DNA from: Pristimantibacillus sp052113225
GTDB lineage: Bacteria; Bacillota; Bacilli; Paenibacillales; Paenibacillaceae
Direction: 5' to 3'
Assembly (NCBI RefSeq): GCF_052113225.1
Contig: NZ_JBFRCT010000005.1
Coordinates: 248,001 to 312,000, forward strand
DNA: 64,000 nt
The notes under the pieces were generated by a model. The model was not told where the DNA came from and searched no databases. It worked only from the letters and a program-made list of their open reading frames with translations. Position 1 is the first letter of the stretch; every line of letters starts with the position of its first letter. The position numbers and the translations under genes were made by a program. Below, piece after piece: positions 52,359 through 60,404 of the stretch.

Positions 52359-52847
52359 ATGATGATTATGAATGAGAAAATAAAAGCAGCCGAGGTGCGT
52401 CTCACCGGTCTTGACGGTGAAGACCTTGGTATCGTGTCGCGGGATGAGGCGCTTGCTATGGCGAAGCAGCTGAAGGTGGATCTCGTATGCGAATCGCTGA
52501 TGAGCAGCCCGCCGCCATGTAAGCTGATTATTCGCGGTGGTGCGAAGCAGCAGGCCAGCCAGCAGAAGCGGGAAGAGCGGTTGAAGGATCAGCCGGCAAA
52601 AGTGAAGGAGCTTCGGCTTAGCGTAGATATCGAGCAGCATGATTATGAGACGAAGCAGCGGCAGGCCGTGAAGCTGCTCGAATCCGGCAACGCCGTTCAG
52701 CTTGTTATTCGTATACAAGGCAAAGAGGGAGCGAAGGCGAAGGAGCTGCTGGAGCAGCTGCTTACCGACCTCAAATCTTATGGCACCAAACAGTCAGGAA
52801 TTCAGCTGAGCGGCAAGCAGGCTGCGGTTCAGGTAAACCCTGTATAA
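52359..52847 (+). CDS. Divergent stand-alone translation initiation factor IF-3 paralog
   Basis: A 162-residue protein with both IF-3 domains. The N-domain has MNEKIKAAEVRLTGLDGEDL, LGIVSRDEALAMAKQL and DLVCESLMSSPPPCKL; the usual YGKFKYEQ after PPxCK is replaced by RGGAKQQ. The C-domain has KVKELRLSVDIEQHDYETKQ, then GNAVQLVIRIQGKEG, and the terminal MEGR..MVLAP equivalent reads LSGKQAAVQVNP. Genuine infC is followed by rpmI and rplT; neither is here. It sits 28 bp after the MATE gene. It may be a second initiation factor or an anti-association or stress factor. A terminator follows. Confidence 0.85.
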   Translation: MMIMNEKIKAAEVRLTGLDGEDLGIVSRDEALAMAKQLKVDLVCESLMSSPPPCKLIIRGGAKQQASQQKREERLKDQPAKVKELRLSVDIEQHDYETKQRQAVKLLESGNAVQLVIRIQGKEGAKAKELLEQLLTDLKSYGTKQSGIQLSGKQAAVQVNPV

Positions 52848-53429
52848 TTGTTTACTGAAACAGGCAATGAAATAAGGCAGATCGCAAAAACTACGATCTG
52901 CCACTTGTTTATCCTTTGAGACCCCGAAACCCCACAAATCTTTTGCTGCTCTCGTTCTTCCACAGTCGGTATCGAAGCGCCTGCAGGCTCATGAAGCGAT
53001 TTCATAGCAATCTGCTTTTCTTGAAAACCACTCGCAGCAATGAATTTCCTAAACTCACCATGTGGCTTCTGACCTTTCGATTCGAAAAGGCCAAGTAAAG
53101 GAGGCAACCAAACAAAAGGCATCCCCCCCAAACAGTGAAGAAAAATGAAGAAAAAACGCAGGAAATCATTATCAACCACGAACTCTTCTTAATTGTCCTT
53201 ACTGGTCGGTTGTAAATAATGATAAATCATCCCTTTCCTTGCTTGTATCATTCTTTAAATTGCTCAGATTGGCTGCTTTTCTCTGCAAACTCTGTTTGGT
53301 ATAAAAATTAATAATGTCATCCATGGTAGAAAATACGACACTAACGTTCGAATCATGTGTACTTATAAAAAACCGCTTTTCTGATGTTGTAACATCTTTA
53401 TTTTATATTAGCATTTGGTGATATTAAGC
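52848..53429. other. Intergenic stretch after the IF-3-like gene
   Basis: After the terminator at 52876-52902 nothing is firmly supported. A minus-strand frame (52829-53179) could code for about 116 residues, including a hydrophilic stretch EFRKFIAASGFQEKQIAMKS, but its far end runs through the terminator, its near end has a run of seven identical bases, and I see no good ribosome-binding site. It may be a decayed gene. The rest, to the HU gene, is AT-rich and without visible structure. Confidence 0.4.
52876..52902 (+). terminator. Terminator of the IF-3-like gene
   Basis: GGCAGATCG (52876-52884) and CGATCTGCC (52894-52902) form a 9-bp perfect stem with a 9-nt loop, then ACTTGTTT. Confidence 0.75.
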
Positions 53430-53702
53430 TTAATTTAATGCTTTTTTCAGAGTGATTCCTGCCGTGAATACAGGAACTTTACCTGCCGGAAGTTCCACCT
53501 CTTCACCGGTTATGCGGCTTCTTCCCAGACGCGCTTCACGATTACGGACATTAAATTTTCCAAAGCCAACTAGTTGAACTTCTTTGCCTTGCTTTAGTGC
53601 TTCGAAAATCGAGTCCAGCACATGCGTTACTGCTTTTTCAGCATTCTTTTTTGAAAATCCACTAGATTTAGCCACATCTTCGATCAATTGTTCTTTGTTC
53701 AT
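53430..53702 (-). CDS. HU-family DNA-binding protein
   Basis: A 90-residue histone-like protein of standard HU length. MNKEQLIEDVAKSSGFSKKN and AEKAVTHVLDSIFEALKQGK form the helical dimerisation part, GFGKFNVRNREARLGRS and ITGEEVELPAGKVPVF the DNA-binding beta arm. The end FTAGITLKKALN differs from the usual FKPGKALK, and the arm motif LGRSRITGEE replaces the common GRNPQTGEE, so it is a divergent paralog rather than the main HU. GGAGGT lies 8 nt before ATG. It is next to a cold-shock gene and an orphan recombinase; HU proteins often assist recombination. Confidence 0.93.
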   Translation of the reverse strand: MNKEQLIEDVAKSSGFSKKNAEKAVTHVLDSIFEALKQGKEVQLVGFGKFNVRNREARLGRSRITGEEVELPAGKVPVFTAGITLKKALN

Positions 53703-53783
53703 TTACGATACCTCCGCTTATATTGTTTTAATTACGAAAATGACAGTCCTCGTGCATAGATGTAAAAGCAGGAATAAACAAAA

Positions 53784-53806
53784 AGCTACCCATGTTTAGG
53801 GCAGCT
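53784..53806 (-). terminator. Terminator of the cold-shock gene
   Basis: On minus, AGCTGCCC (53799-53806) pairs with GGGTAGCT (53784-53791, one G-U pair) around a 7-nt loop, followed by TTTTTGTTT. It stops the csp transcript before the HU gene. Confidence 0.82.
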
Positions 53807-53814
53807 CTAAAGAT

Positions 53815-54018
53815 TTAATAAAGTTTAGAAACATTTTCAGCCTGTGGTCCACGATTGCCTTGGGTCACATTGAACTGGACGCGTTGACCTTCATCCAACG
53901 ACTTGTAACCATCACCCTCAATCGCGCTGAAATGAACGAATACATCGTTTCCGTCTTCAATCTCGATAAAACCGAAGCCTTTTTCAGCATTAAACCATTT
54001 AACTGTACCTGTTTGCAT
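53815..54018 (-). CDS. Cold-shock protein (CspA family)
   Basis: A 67-residue single-domain RNA chaperone. MQTGTVKWFNAEKGFGFIEI carries RNP1 (KGFGFI), NDVFVHFSAI carries RNP2 (VFVHF), and GNRGPQAENVSKL ends the domain. It binds single-stranded RNA/DNA and melts secondary structure. The frame extends upstream to 54069, but GGAGG 6 nt before ATG 54018 sets the usual start. It has its own terminator. RNP2 and the YKSLDEGQRVQF stretch are normal, so the protein is probably functional. Confidence 0.95.
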   Translation of the reverse strand: MQTGTVKWFNAEKGFGFIEIEDGNDVFVHFSAIEGDGYKSLDEGQRVQFNVTQGNRGPQAENVSKLY

Positions 54019-54114
54019 AGGATTCCTCCAAAAATTAAATTTATAAAACACAATCATTTCAATGGCCACTAATTAAGATTAGGGGTTATTAGGCATATTC
54101 AGAATTCGCACTTG

Positions 54115-54191
54115 ATGTCCGCTAATGTATTGGTTAAGATAAGAATACCATGTCCGCTAATGTAAGTCAATATTTGGAGGTCTCGCTAATG
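54115..54191. repeat. Direct repeats in front of the orphan recombinase gene
   Basis: ATGTCCGCTAATGTA occurs exactly twice (54115-54129 and 54150-54164), 35 bp apart. Its core CGCTAATG appears a third time at 54184-54191, where it contains the ATG start codon of the recombinase (54189). The position suggests recombinase binding sites, an attachment site or an operator for autoregulation. Confidence 0.75.
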
Positions 54192-55094
54192 AGTGAAACG
54201 ACCGGGATTTCTAAACAGGGGGAGCAGACGATTCACGACTTCATTCACGCTCTCACTACCAACGAAGATTTGAATCCCAAAACGCTAAAGGAATACGCAA
54301 GCGATCTGAAACACTTCATCGGTTGGTTTGAGACTTCCGGCCACCAAGAGGAAGAAGTGATATTTCGAATTGAAGAAGTGGTTACTCCAACACTAACACG
54401 ATACCGGGAAGCCACTCAAAAAGTAATGGAATTGAAACCGGCGACCATTAACCGGCGGCTTATAACCCTGAAACGTTTTTTTGAATGGGCTTTGTTGGAA
54501 TCAAAGATTCGCCGCGACCCTGCGAAGCCGGTCAAATTGCTTCCGGAAGAAAAGGTAAGTCCCAGGCAGATGACAGACAAAGAAGAAGCTGCATTGATCG
54601 CTGCGGCAGAACACGGCGGTTCCATTCGGGATCAGACGATTCTTATCGTGATGCTTCACACCGGCTTACGAACAATGGAAGTATGCGATCTGGCTCTCGA
54701 AGATATTCAAATCGGTAAACACAACGGTCAGCTTACGGTACGATCTGGAAAACGGAATAAACAACGGGAAGTACCTTTGAACGCTACCTGCAGAGCTGCG
54801 TTAGAAAAATATCTCGCAGTCCTTCCTTCGGATAGTCCGTATCTGTTTCCATCGGAGAAAACTGGCGATCGATTAACCGAACGAGCTTTACGCCATGCGA
54901 TTAAAAAATACATGAAATCGGCGCGGCTCGAAGGATTGAGCGCTCACGATCTACGGCACCGGTTCGGATACATGATGGCAGCAAACACCCCGTTGCATCG
55001 CCTGGCGCAAATTATGGGACACGATAGACTGGAGACAACGATGATTTACGTCAAGGCGACTCGTGCGGATCTGCAATCGGAAGTAGAAAAATAG
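54189..55094 (+). CDS. Tyrosine recombinase / integrase (XerC/D-like), orphan
   Basis: A 301-residue recombinase of XerC/D size. The N-terminal SAM-like core-binding domain (about 11-105) includes NPKTLKEYASDLKHFIGWFE and ATINRRLITLKRFFEWAL. The catalytic domain carries Arg161 (HTGLRTMEV), Lys188 (SGKRNK), His253 and Arg256 (AHDLRHRFG), His278 (MGHDR) and the nucleophile Tyr287 (TTMIYVKA), so it should be active. GGAGG 8 nt before ATG 54189 sets the start; an upstream ATG at 54150 lies within a direct repeat. No excisionase, cargo or second copy is near, so it is not clearly a chromosomal dimer-resolution XerC/D. Confidence 0.92.
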   Translation: MSETTGISKQGEQTIHDFIHALTTNEDLNPKTLKEYASDLKHFIGWFETSGHQEEEVIFRIEEVVTPTLTRYREATQKVMELKPATINRRLITLKRFFEWALLESKIRRDPAKPVKLLPEEKVSPRQMTDKEEAALIAAAEHGGSIRDQTILIVMLHTGLRTMEVCDLALEDIQIGKHNGQLTVRSGKRNKQREVPLNATCRAALEKYLAVLPSDSPYLFPSEKTGDRLTERALRHAIKKYMKSARLEGLSAHDLRHRFGYMMAANTPLHRLAQIMGHDRLETTMIYVKATRADLQSEVEK

Positions 55095-55215
55095 CTTGGC
55101 AATAAGGGGATGAGAACGATGTACACATTCTACACAAAAGTCATTAATACGAGCTTGTGATTGGCGGGACCCGAGTATATAGACACTTAATATTTTTAGA
55201 ATAAAGGAGAACCAA

Positions 55216-56934
55216 ATGCTTAAGAAGTTTTTTGCTTATTATAGGCCTTATCGCAAGTTATTCTTACTCGATTTCTGCTGTGCGGTCATTCTTGCCGTAC
55301 TGGAATTATGCTTCCCGCTGGCTGTCAGCCATGTTATTGATAAGCTTCTTCCGGAAGGGAACCTAAAGTATATCGTTGGCGCATGTGCGATTCTGCTTGC
55401 AGTCTACGTGTTGAATACGTTCTTGTCCTTCGTCGTTACGTATTGGGGGCATATGCTAGGTATCAATATTGAGACGGATATGCGGAAGAAGCTGTTCGAG
55501 CATGTGCAAAAGCTGAGCTTCCGTTTCTTCGATAATACGAAGACTGGCCATCTGATCTCCCGTATGACGAACGACTTGTTCGAGATCGGGGAAGTAGCCC
55601 ATCATGGTCCCGAGGATATGTTTATTGCGGCGATGACACTGATTGGTGCGTTTGGCATTATGGCATTTATTAATTTGCCGCTGACGATCATGACGTTCAT
55701 TGTTGTGCCGATCATTATTTTGCTCGTTCTCTATTTCAATGGAAAAATGACTAAGGCTACTCATCGCTTGTTTGGCGACATGGCGGACTTTAATGCCCGC
55801 GTAGAAGATACCGTTGGTGGTATTCGCGTCGTTCAGGCGTTCTCGAACGAGAAGCATGAGAGCAAGCTGTTCGAGGGCAACAACAGCCGGTTCCGTCAAG
55901 CGAAGCTGATCTCTTACAAAATCATCGGGATGAACTCGTCCATCACATACTTCCTGATGAGACTCGTTACGCTGTTCGTGCTGCTGGCCGGTACTTGGTA
56001 TGTTATTGAAGGCGATCTGCTGTATGGCGAATTCGTAGCCTTCGTCCTGATGACCAACATTTTCTTCAAGCCGATTGAGAAAATTAATGCCGTTATCGAA
56101 AGCTATCCGCGAGGGATCGCAGGCTTCCGCCGTTATGTGGAGCTGCTCGAGACAGAGCCGGATGTAGCGGATTCTCCTAATGCGAAGGAAGTTGACCGTC
56201 TGCATGGTGATATTGAGTACCGTAATGTGTCGTTTGGCTATGAAGGCGAAGCGAAGGTACTCGATAATATCAGCCTGTCGATTAAAGCAGGAGAGACGGT
56301 TGCTTTCGTAGGCCCATCCGGTGCGGGTAAAACAACACTCTGCAGTCTGCTTCCTCGCTTCTATGAAATTAGTGGAGGCAGCATCTCCGTTGATGGTCAT
56401 AATCTTCGTGATCTGAAGCTGGAATCGCTTCGTAAGCAGATCGGTATTGTTCAGCAGGACGTGTTCCTATTTGCAGGTACCATTCGTGATAATATCTCGT
56501 ACGGCCAGCTTGGCGCTTCTGAAGCCGACATCATGCAGGCAGCACGCCGTGCTAGATTGGAAGAGTTCATTGCATCCCAGCCTGACGGACTAGATACGGT
56601 TGTTGGGGAGCGGGGCGTGAAGCTGTCCGGCGGCCAAAAGCAGCGTATGGCGATTGCCCGGATGTTCCTGAAGAATCCGCCGATCCTGATTCTTGATGAA
56701 GCGACTTCGGCGCTTGATACCGAGACGGAGCAAGCGATTCAGCAGTCACTCGCTGAGCTGTCCGTAGGCCGGACAACACTTGTTATTGCGCATCGTCTCG
56801 CAACAATTAAGAATGCCGACCGCATCGTGGTCGTGACCGAGAACGGAATTTCCGAGCAAGGCCGCCATGAAGAGCTTGTGGCGACAGGTGGTATTTACAG
56901 CCGTCTGCATCAAGCGCAGTTTGGCAAGATATAA
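55216..56934 (+). CDS. ABC exporter, fused membrane and ATPase domains
   Basis: A 572-residue half-transporter: six TM segments (about 1-310), then the nucleotide-binding domain with Walker A FVGPSGAGKTT (about 364), Q-loop IVQQDVFLFAGTIRDNI, signature VKLSGGQKQRMAIAR, Walker B PILILDEATSALD and the H-loop VIAHRLATI. It probably works as a homodimer exporting a drug or lipid-like compound; this form is common in Bacillus (YfiB/YheI group). AAAGGAG lies just upstream. It is monocistronic with a strong terminator. Substrate unknown. Confidence 0.93.
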   Translation: MLKKFFAYYRPYRKLFLLDFCCAVILAVLELCFPLAVSHVIDKLLPEGNLKYIVGACAILLAVYVLNTFLSFVVTYWGHMLGINIETDMRKKLFEHVQKLSFRFFDNTKTGHLISRMTNDLFEIGEVAHHGPEDMFIAAMTLIGAFGIMAFINLPLTIMTFIVVPIIILLVLYFNGKMTKATHRLFGDMADFNARVEDTVGGIRVVQAFSNEKHESKLFEGNNSRFRQAKLISYKIIGMNSSITYFLMRLVTLFVLLAGTWYVIEGDLLYGEFVAFVLMTNIFFKPIEKINAVIESYPRGIAGFRRYVELLETEPDVADSPNAKEVDRLHGDIEYRNVSFGYEGEAKVLDNISLSIKAGETVAFVGPSGAGKTTLCSLLPRFYEISGGSISVDGHNLRDLKLESLRKQIGIVQQDVFLFAGTIRDNISYGQLGASEADIMQAARRARLEEFIASQPDGLDTVVGERGVKLSGGQKQRMAIARMFLKNPPILILDEATSALDTETEQAIQQSLAELSVGRTTLVIAHRLATIKNADRIVVVTENGISEQGRHEELVATGGIYSRLHQAQFGKI

Positions 56935-56945
56935 TGTCATAAAGG

Positions 56946-56979
56946 TAATCCCCCGTGAATCATTCATGGGGGATTTTTT
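56946..56979 (+). terminator. Terminator of the ABC exporter gene
   Basis: AATCCCCC and GGGGGATT, with inner GTGAAT/ATTCAT, form a stem closed by a single-base loop and followed by six T. It lies about 12 bp after the stop codon. Confidence 0.9.
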
Positions 56980-57109
56980 GTTGCAAATGAAAGAATGAAT
57001 AACACTGGTTTCCACCTGTGCGCCTTTTTGTGCTGTCATGTAGAACATTTGTGTTTGGGCAAATTGTGATATAGTGTGGTTGTTCAAAATATATCACGAG
57101 CAGGTGGAA

Positions 57110-58855
57110 ATGATGGATGAGAGAGATGGTTCATACATAAAGCGGTTCTTCGGCTGGGATACGCTGCGTGGTCAGCTTTACTGGACACTGCTGGTCAGCT
57201 CCGTTATCCCGCTGGTCCTAGTTGGTATTCTGACGGTGTATTCGATTTACAATATTTTAACTAACAAAATCGAAAAGGGCATCGAGCAAAATTTACAGCG
57301 GGTAAGCGGTTCTTTGGAGGAGACGTTACAAAACCTCTATGATGTGTCTCAGCAAATGTCTTACCAGGGCTTTGTGGGTCAGGATGTGGAAGCGCTGCAA
57401 GCGAGTGAGGACAATTATGAGAAGTCACAGCTGGTAGCGGCTATTCAAAGTGATATGGGTATTCTTAATGCATCGAATCCAACGATAGGATTAGTTTTTT
57501 ATTATGATACGATCACTGGAGAAATCCAATATAACAATTATATAACCCGAGATTTGCACCCCGATTTTGACCGATTGCCGAAACTCTCCGTCAAATCCGA
57601 CCATGTCTTCAATGGCCCGCACTTAACTCTTTATAAATATAATGACATTTCTGTATTCTCCATTGTGCGAAGCGTAGGCGGCATCACAGATCCCAATAAC
57701 CCTCTGATCGTGTATGCGGAAACGAATGTGAAGGTCATTCAAAATATACTGAACAAAGAGCAATACGGGATGAATGTATCTCATTTGCTTATGAATAATG
57801 ACGGCACCATTCTCTATAGCGACAAACCTGAGCTGACTCCGATCGGCAGCACTTATGATGCAAAATCGATGGAGCGATACTATTTTCACGAGGTGACGGG
57901 CAGTCAAGGGTGGAGACTTGGTGTGTTTGTTGAGAAGGGCGAATACCAGAAGGAGATTCGTGATTGGTTCGTCAAATATGCCTACATCGTTGTGCTGGGG
58001 CTGCTGATCAGCATCTGGGCTGCCTTTCGGACATGGAAGGTCGTTATCGCACCGCTGCACCGCATCCGCAAGGGTATATCTGCCGTCATCAGTCAGGAAC
58101 CCAATGACAATTTTCAAATGACGGGATTACGGGAGTTTGATTTTCTCATTCAAAACTTTAGTGATATGCAATTTAAAATTCAGAGATTGATTAGAGAAGT
58201 GGCGAAGGAAGCGAGTGAGAAGCAGGAAATTGAGATGGAGAAGCTGATGGCTCAGATCAACCCTCATTTCTTGTACAACACCCTTAATACAGCCCAATGG
58301 CTTGCACGACTGAAGGGTCAGCATGAGATCGACCGGTTTCTGTCGCTATTCACCAAGGTGTTGAAATACAATTTGGCGAAAGACGGCACCATCGTTTCGC
58401 TGAAGGATGAGATAGACTCCTTGAACGATTATGTTGAGCTGCAAAAAATTAGATACGACTTCGAGTTTGATGTACGATACTTCATCCCAGAGCCGTTTCT
58501 GGAGACGCCGCTACCGCGCTTTATTTTACAGCCGATCGTGGAAAATGCCTTATATCACGGAATGATGGACGAGAAGGGGATCATCGAGGTCACTGCACAG
58601 GAGCAGGGAGGAGTGCTGGTTCTAATGGTTAAGGATAACGGGAACGGAATCAGTCCGGAGAAAATCAAGGAGCTTCTGGAGTCGGATACGCGGAAAAATA
58701 ACCTTTCGGGTCTGGGAATCGGCCTTAATTATGTCGTGCGGACATTGAGTAACTTTACGGGTGGTGTCAGCGATTTGAAAATAAACAGCCAAATAGGCGA
58801 AGGTACAACTGTATCTATTCACATGCCTATGCATAAGGAGGCGACGGAGCAATGA
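57110..58855 (+). CDS. YesM-type sensor histidine kinase (second system)
   Basis: A roughly 582-residue membrane kinase. TM1 (LYWTLLVSSVIPLVLVGILT) is followed by an extracytoplasmic sensor, TM2 (YAYIVVLGLLISIWAAF), HAMP, the His_kinase domain with the phosphorylated His386 in MAQINPHFLYNTLN, and a HATPase domain with VENALYHG and KDNGNGI. The preferred start is ATG 57110 (or 57113), with AGGTGG 3-4 nt upstream; the frame opens at 57074. It overlaps the regulator by 4 bp (ATGA). With the regulator and importer it forms a sugar-sensing and uptake unit, parallel to the first one at 6-13 kb. Confidence 0.92.
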   Translation: MMDERDGSYIKRFFGWDTLRGQLYWTLLVSSVIPLVLVGILTVYSIYNILTNKIEKGIEQNLQRVSGSLEETLQNLYDVSQQMSYQGFVGQDVEALQASEDNYEKSQLVAAIQSDMGILNASNPTIGLVFYYDTITGEIQYNNYITRDLHPDFDRLPKLSVKSDHVFNGPHLTLYKYNDISVFSIVRSVGGITDPNNPLIVYAETNVKVIQNILNKEQYGMNVSHLLMNNDGTILYSDKPELTPIGSTYDAKSMERYYFHEVTGSQGWRLGVFVEKGEYQKEIRDWFVKYAYIVVLGLLISIWAAFRTWKVVIAPLHRIRKGISAVISQEPNDNFQMTGLREFDFLIQNFSDMQFKIQRLIREVAKEASEKQEIEMEKLMAQINPHFLYNTLNTAQWLARLKGQHEIDRFLSLFTKVLKYNLAKDGTIVSLKDEIDSLNDYVELQKIRYDFEFDVRYFIPEPFLETPLPRFILQPIVENALYHGMMDEKGIIEVTAQEQGGVLVLMVKDNGNGISPEKIKELLESDTRKNNLSGLGIGLNYVVRTLSNFTGGVSDLKINSQIGEGTTVSIHMPMHKEATEQ

Positions 58856-60219
58856 AGGTCATTATAGTAGACGATGAGAAGCTGGTCAGGCGTGGATTGA
58901 TCTCAATTATGCCATGGGCAAAATATCATATGGAGGTCGTCGGCGAAGCGGGGAACGGAAGAAAAGCGTTAGAACTGCTCGAGACGCTCGAGGTTGATCT
59001 TGTTTTTACGGATTTAATGATGCCGGAGATGTCAGGCTTTGAGCTGATCGAGGAAATCAATGAAAAATACCCGGCCAAATCGGTAGTCGTGTTATCCTGC
59101 CACGAGGAATTTTCGTTCGCGCAGAAGGCAATTAGGCTCGGAGCTATTGATTATATCGTCAAAAACGATCTGGAAACCGACGTGATGGATGATGTGCTGG
59201 AACGCATTGCACACAGCTATGAGGATAAGGTGAAAATACGAATCTCGCATGAGGCGAAGGTATTCGACCGGGTTATGGTTGTTCTTGAACTTAAAGACGA
59301 AGAGAAAGCAGGCCAATTGGTCCAAAAGCTTTCTGCAAGCCATGTTATTCACTATTTAGAGAGACGTTGCTGGTTTCTCTCGCTGGACGGCCTTGGAGAA
59401 TTAGAGGAACAGTCATTGATTAACGATATTAAACAGGCCAACTGCCTTCCGGTGCTGGTGCACGGCTTAGGCCATGTATCGTTAAGTGATACGGTCGACA
59501 AGCTGCATGGCTATCTGGCTACAGGCTTATTATATGATTATACGAAAATGCTTAACTTTTGGGAGTGGAAGGCGGACGAAGAGAAAGAATCTCTGAACCC
59601 GGAGAAGGCTCAGCTTAGTTCTCGATGGAACAGTCAGGAATGGATCTATAGTAATGAGGCATACGAGGATTTGCTACAGGATACAGCAGCGATGAGATTG
59701 CCGATGAGTGAGCTGAAGAGCTTGCTGTTCCCGGCTTTTCTTGAGAATGGCCGCTGGCTGCTCATGCTTGAATGGTCGATGCAGCTAATCTTTCGTTTGG
59801 AGCCGCTTCGCATGTGGGAGGAATGGAGGGCAGTGCTTGAGGAGGAGAGAGATAAGCTCCGTAGCATGGTATGCAAGACCAAATATAGCGACGATATCCT
59901 GCGGGTTATTTATAAAGCGATTCGTTACATGCATGAACAGGAAGAGATGGATTTCAGTCAAAGTGAGATCGCGGGCATTGCCAATATGAGCCGGACGTAT
60001 TTCAGCCAATGCTTCAAGAATGTAACAGGGAAGTCATTTAATGATTACGTCACTGACATTCGGATGTCCAAAGCGAAGAAGCTGCTTGTGCACACGAATA
60101 CACCTATCTATCAAATTGCTCAGCACGTCGGCTTCAAGGATGAGAAATATTTCAGTAAGCTGTTTTTACAGGAAATTGGAGTACTGCCCTCAGACTTCCG
60201 GAAGCAATGGGAGAAGTAA
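58852..60219 (+). CDS. YesN-type response regulator with AraC DNA-binding domain (second system)
   Basis: A 455-residue regulator. The receiver domain has DDE at 7-9, Asp54 in VFTDLMMPEMSG, and KNDLETD where the usual KP follows the conserved Lys (here KND, common in this branch). The C-terminal AraC domain has IAGIANMSRTYFSQCFKNVT and IYQIAQHVGFKDEKYFSKLF. It should activate the downstream LplABC-type importer after phosphorylation by the overlapping kinase. A 185-bp gap precedes the binding-protein gene and probably holds the target promoter. Confidence 0.93.
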   Translation: MKVIIVDDEKLVRRGLISIMPWAKYHMEVVGEAGNGRKALELLETLEVDLVFTDLMMPEMSGFELIEEINEKYPAKSVVVLSCHEEFSFAQKAIRLGAIDYIVKNDLETDVMDDVLERIAHSYEDKVKIRISHEAKVFDRVMVVLELKDEEKAGQLVQKLSASHVIHYLERRCWFLSLDGLGELEEQSLINDIKQANCLPVLVHGLGHVSLSDTVDKLHGYLATGLLYDYTKMLNFWEWKADEEKESLNPEKAQLSSRWNSQEWIYSNEAYEDLLQDTAAMRLPMSELKSLLFPAFLENGRWLLMLEWSMQLIFRLEPLRMWEEWRAVLEEERDKLRSMVCKTKYSDDILRVIYKAIRYMHEQEEMDFSQSEIAGIANMSRTYFSQCFKNVTGKSFNDYVTDIRMSKAKKLLVHTNTPIYQIAQHVGFKDEKYFSKLFLQEIGVLPSDFRKQWEK

Positions 60220-60404
60220 AGAAGTGCTCGGGGGTAAGAAGTTTGTTAGCCAGAACGTAGACTAATGTTGTTAGCTGCAAATATCCCTGATGAGAGCGGA
60301 TACAAAATCACACCTAGTTGTGAACCTCGGTCCGACCCTTACATCCGCAAAACAGGCTTATACTGGGGATGTAACAATAAACGATATGCAGGGGGAAAGC
60401 AGAA

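Noticed and set aside
52359..52847. Canonical infC operon
   Set aside because: No rpmI or rplT follows, the gene starts at ATG, and key conserved motifs of housekeeping IF-3 are altered.
52829..53179. 116-residue minus-strand frame between the IF-3-like and HU genes
   Set aside because: It runs through the IF-3 terminator and into that gene, contains a seven-base homopolymer and lacks a good ribosome-binding site; at best a gene remnant.
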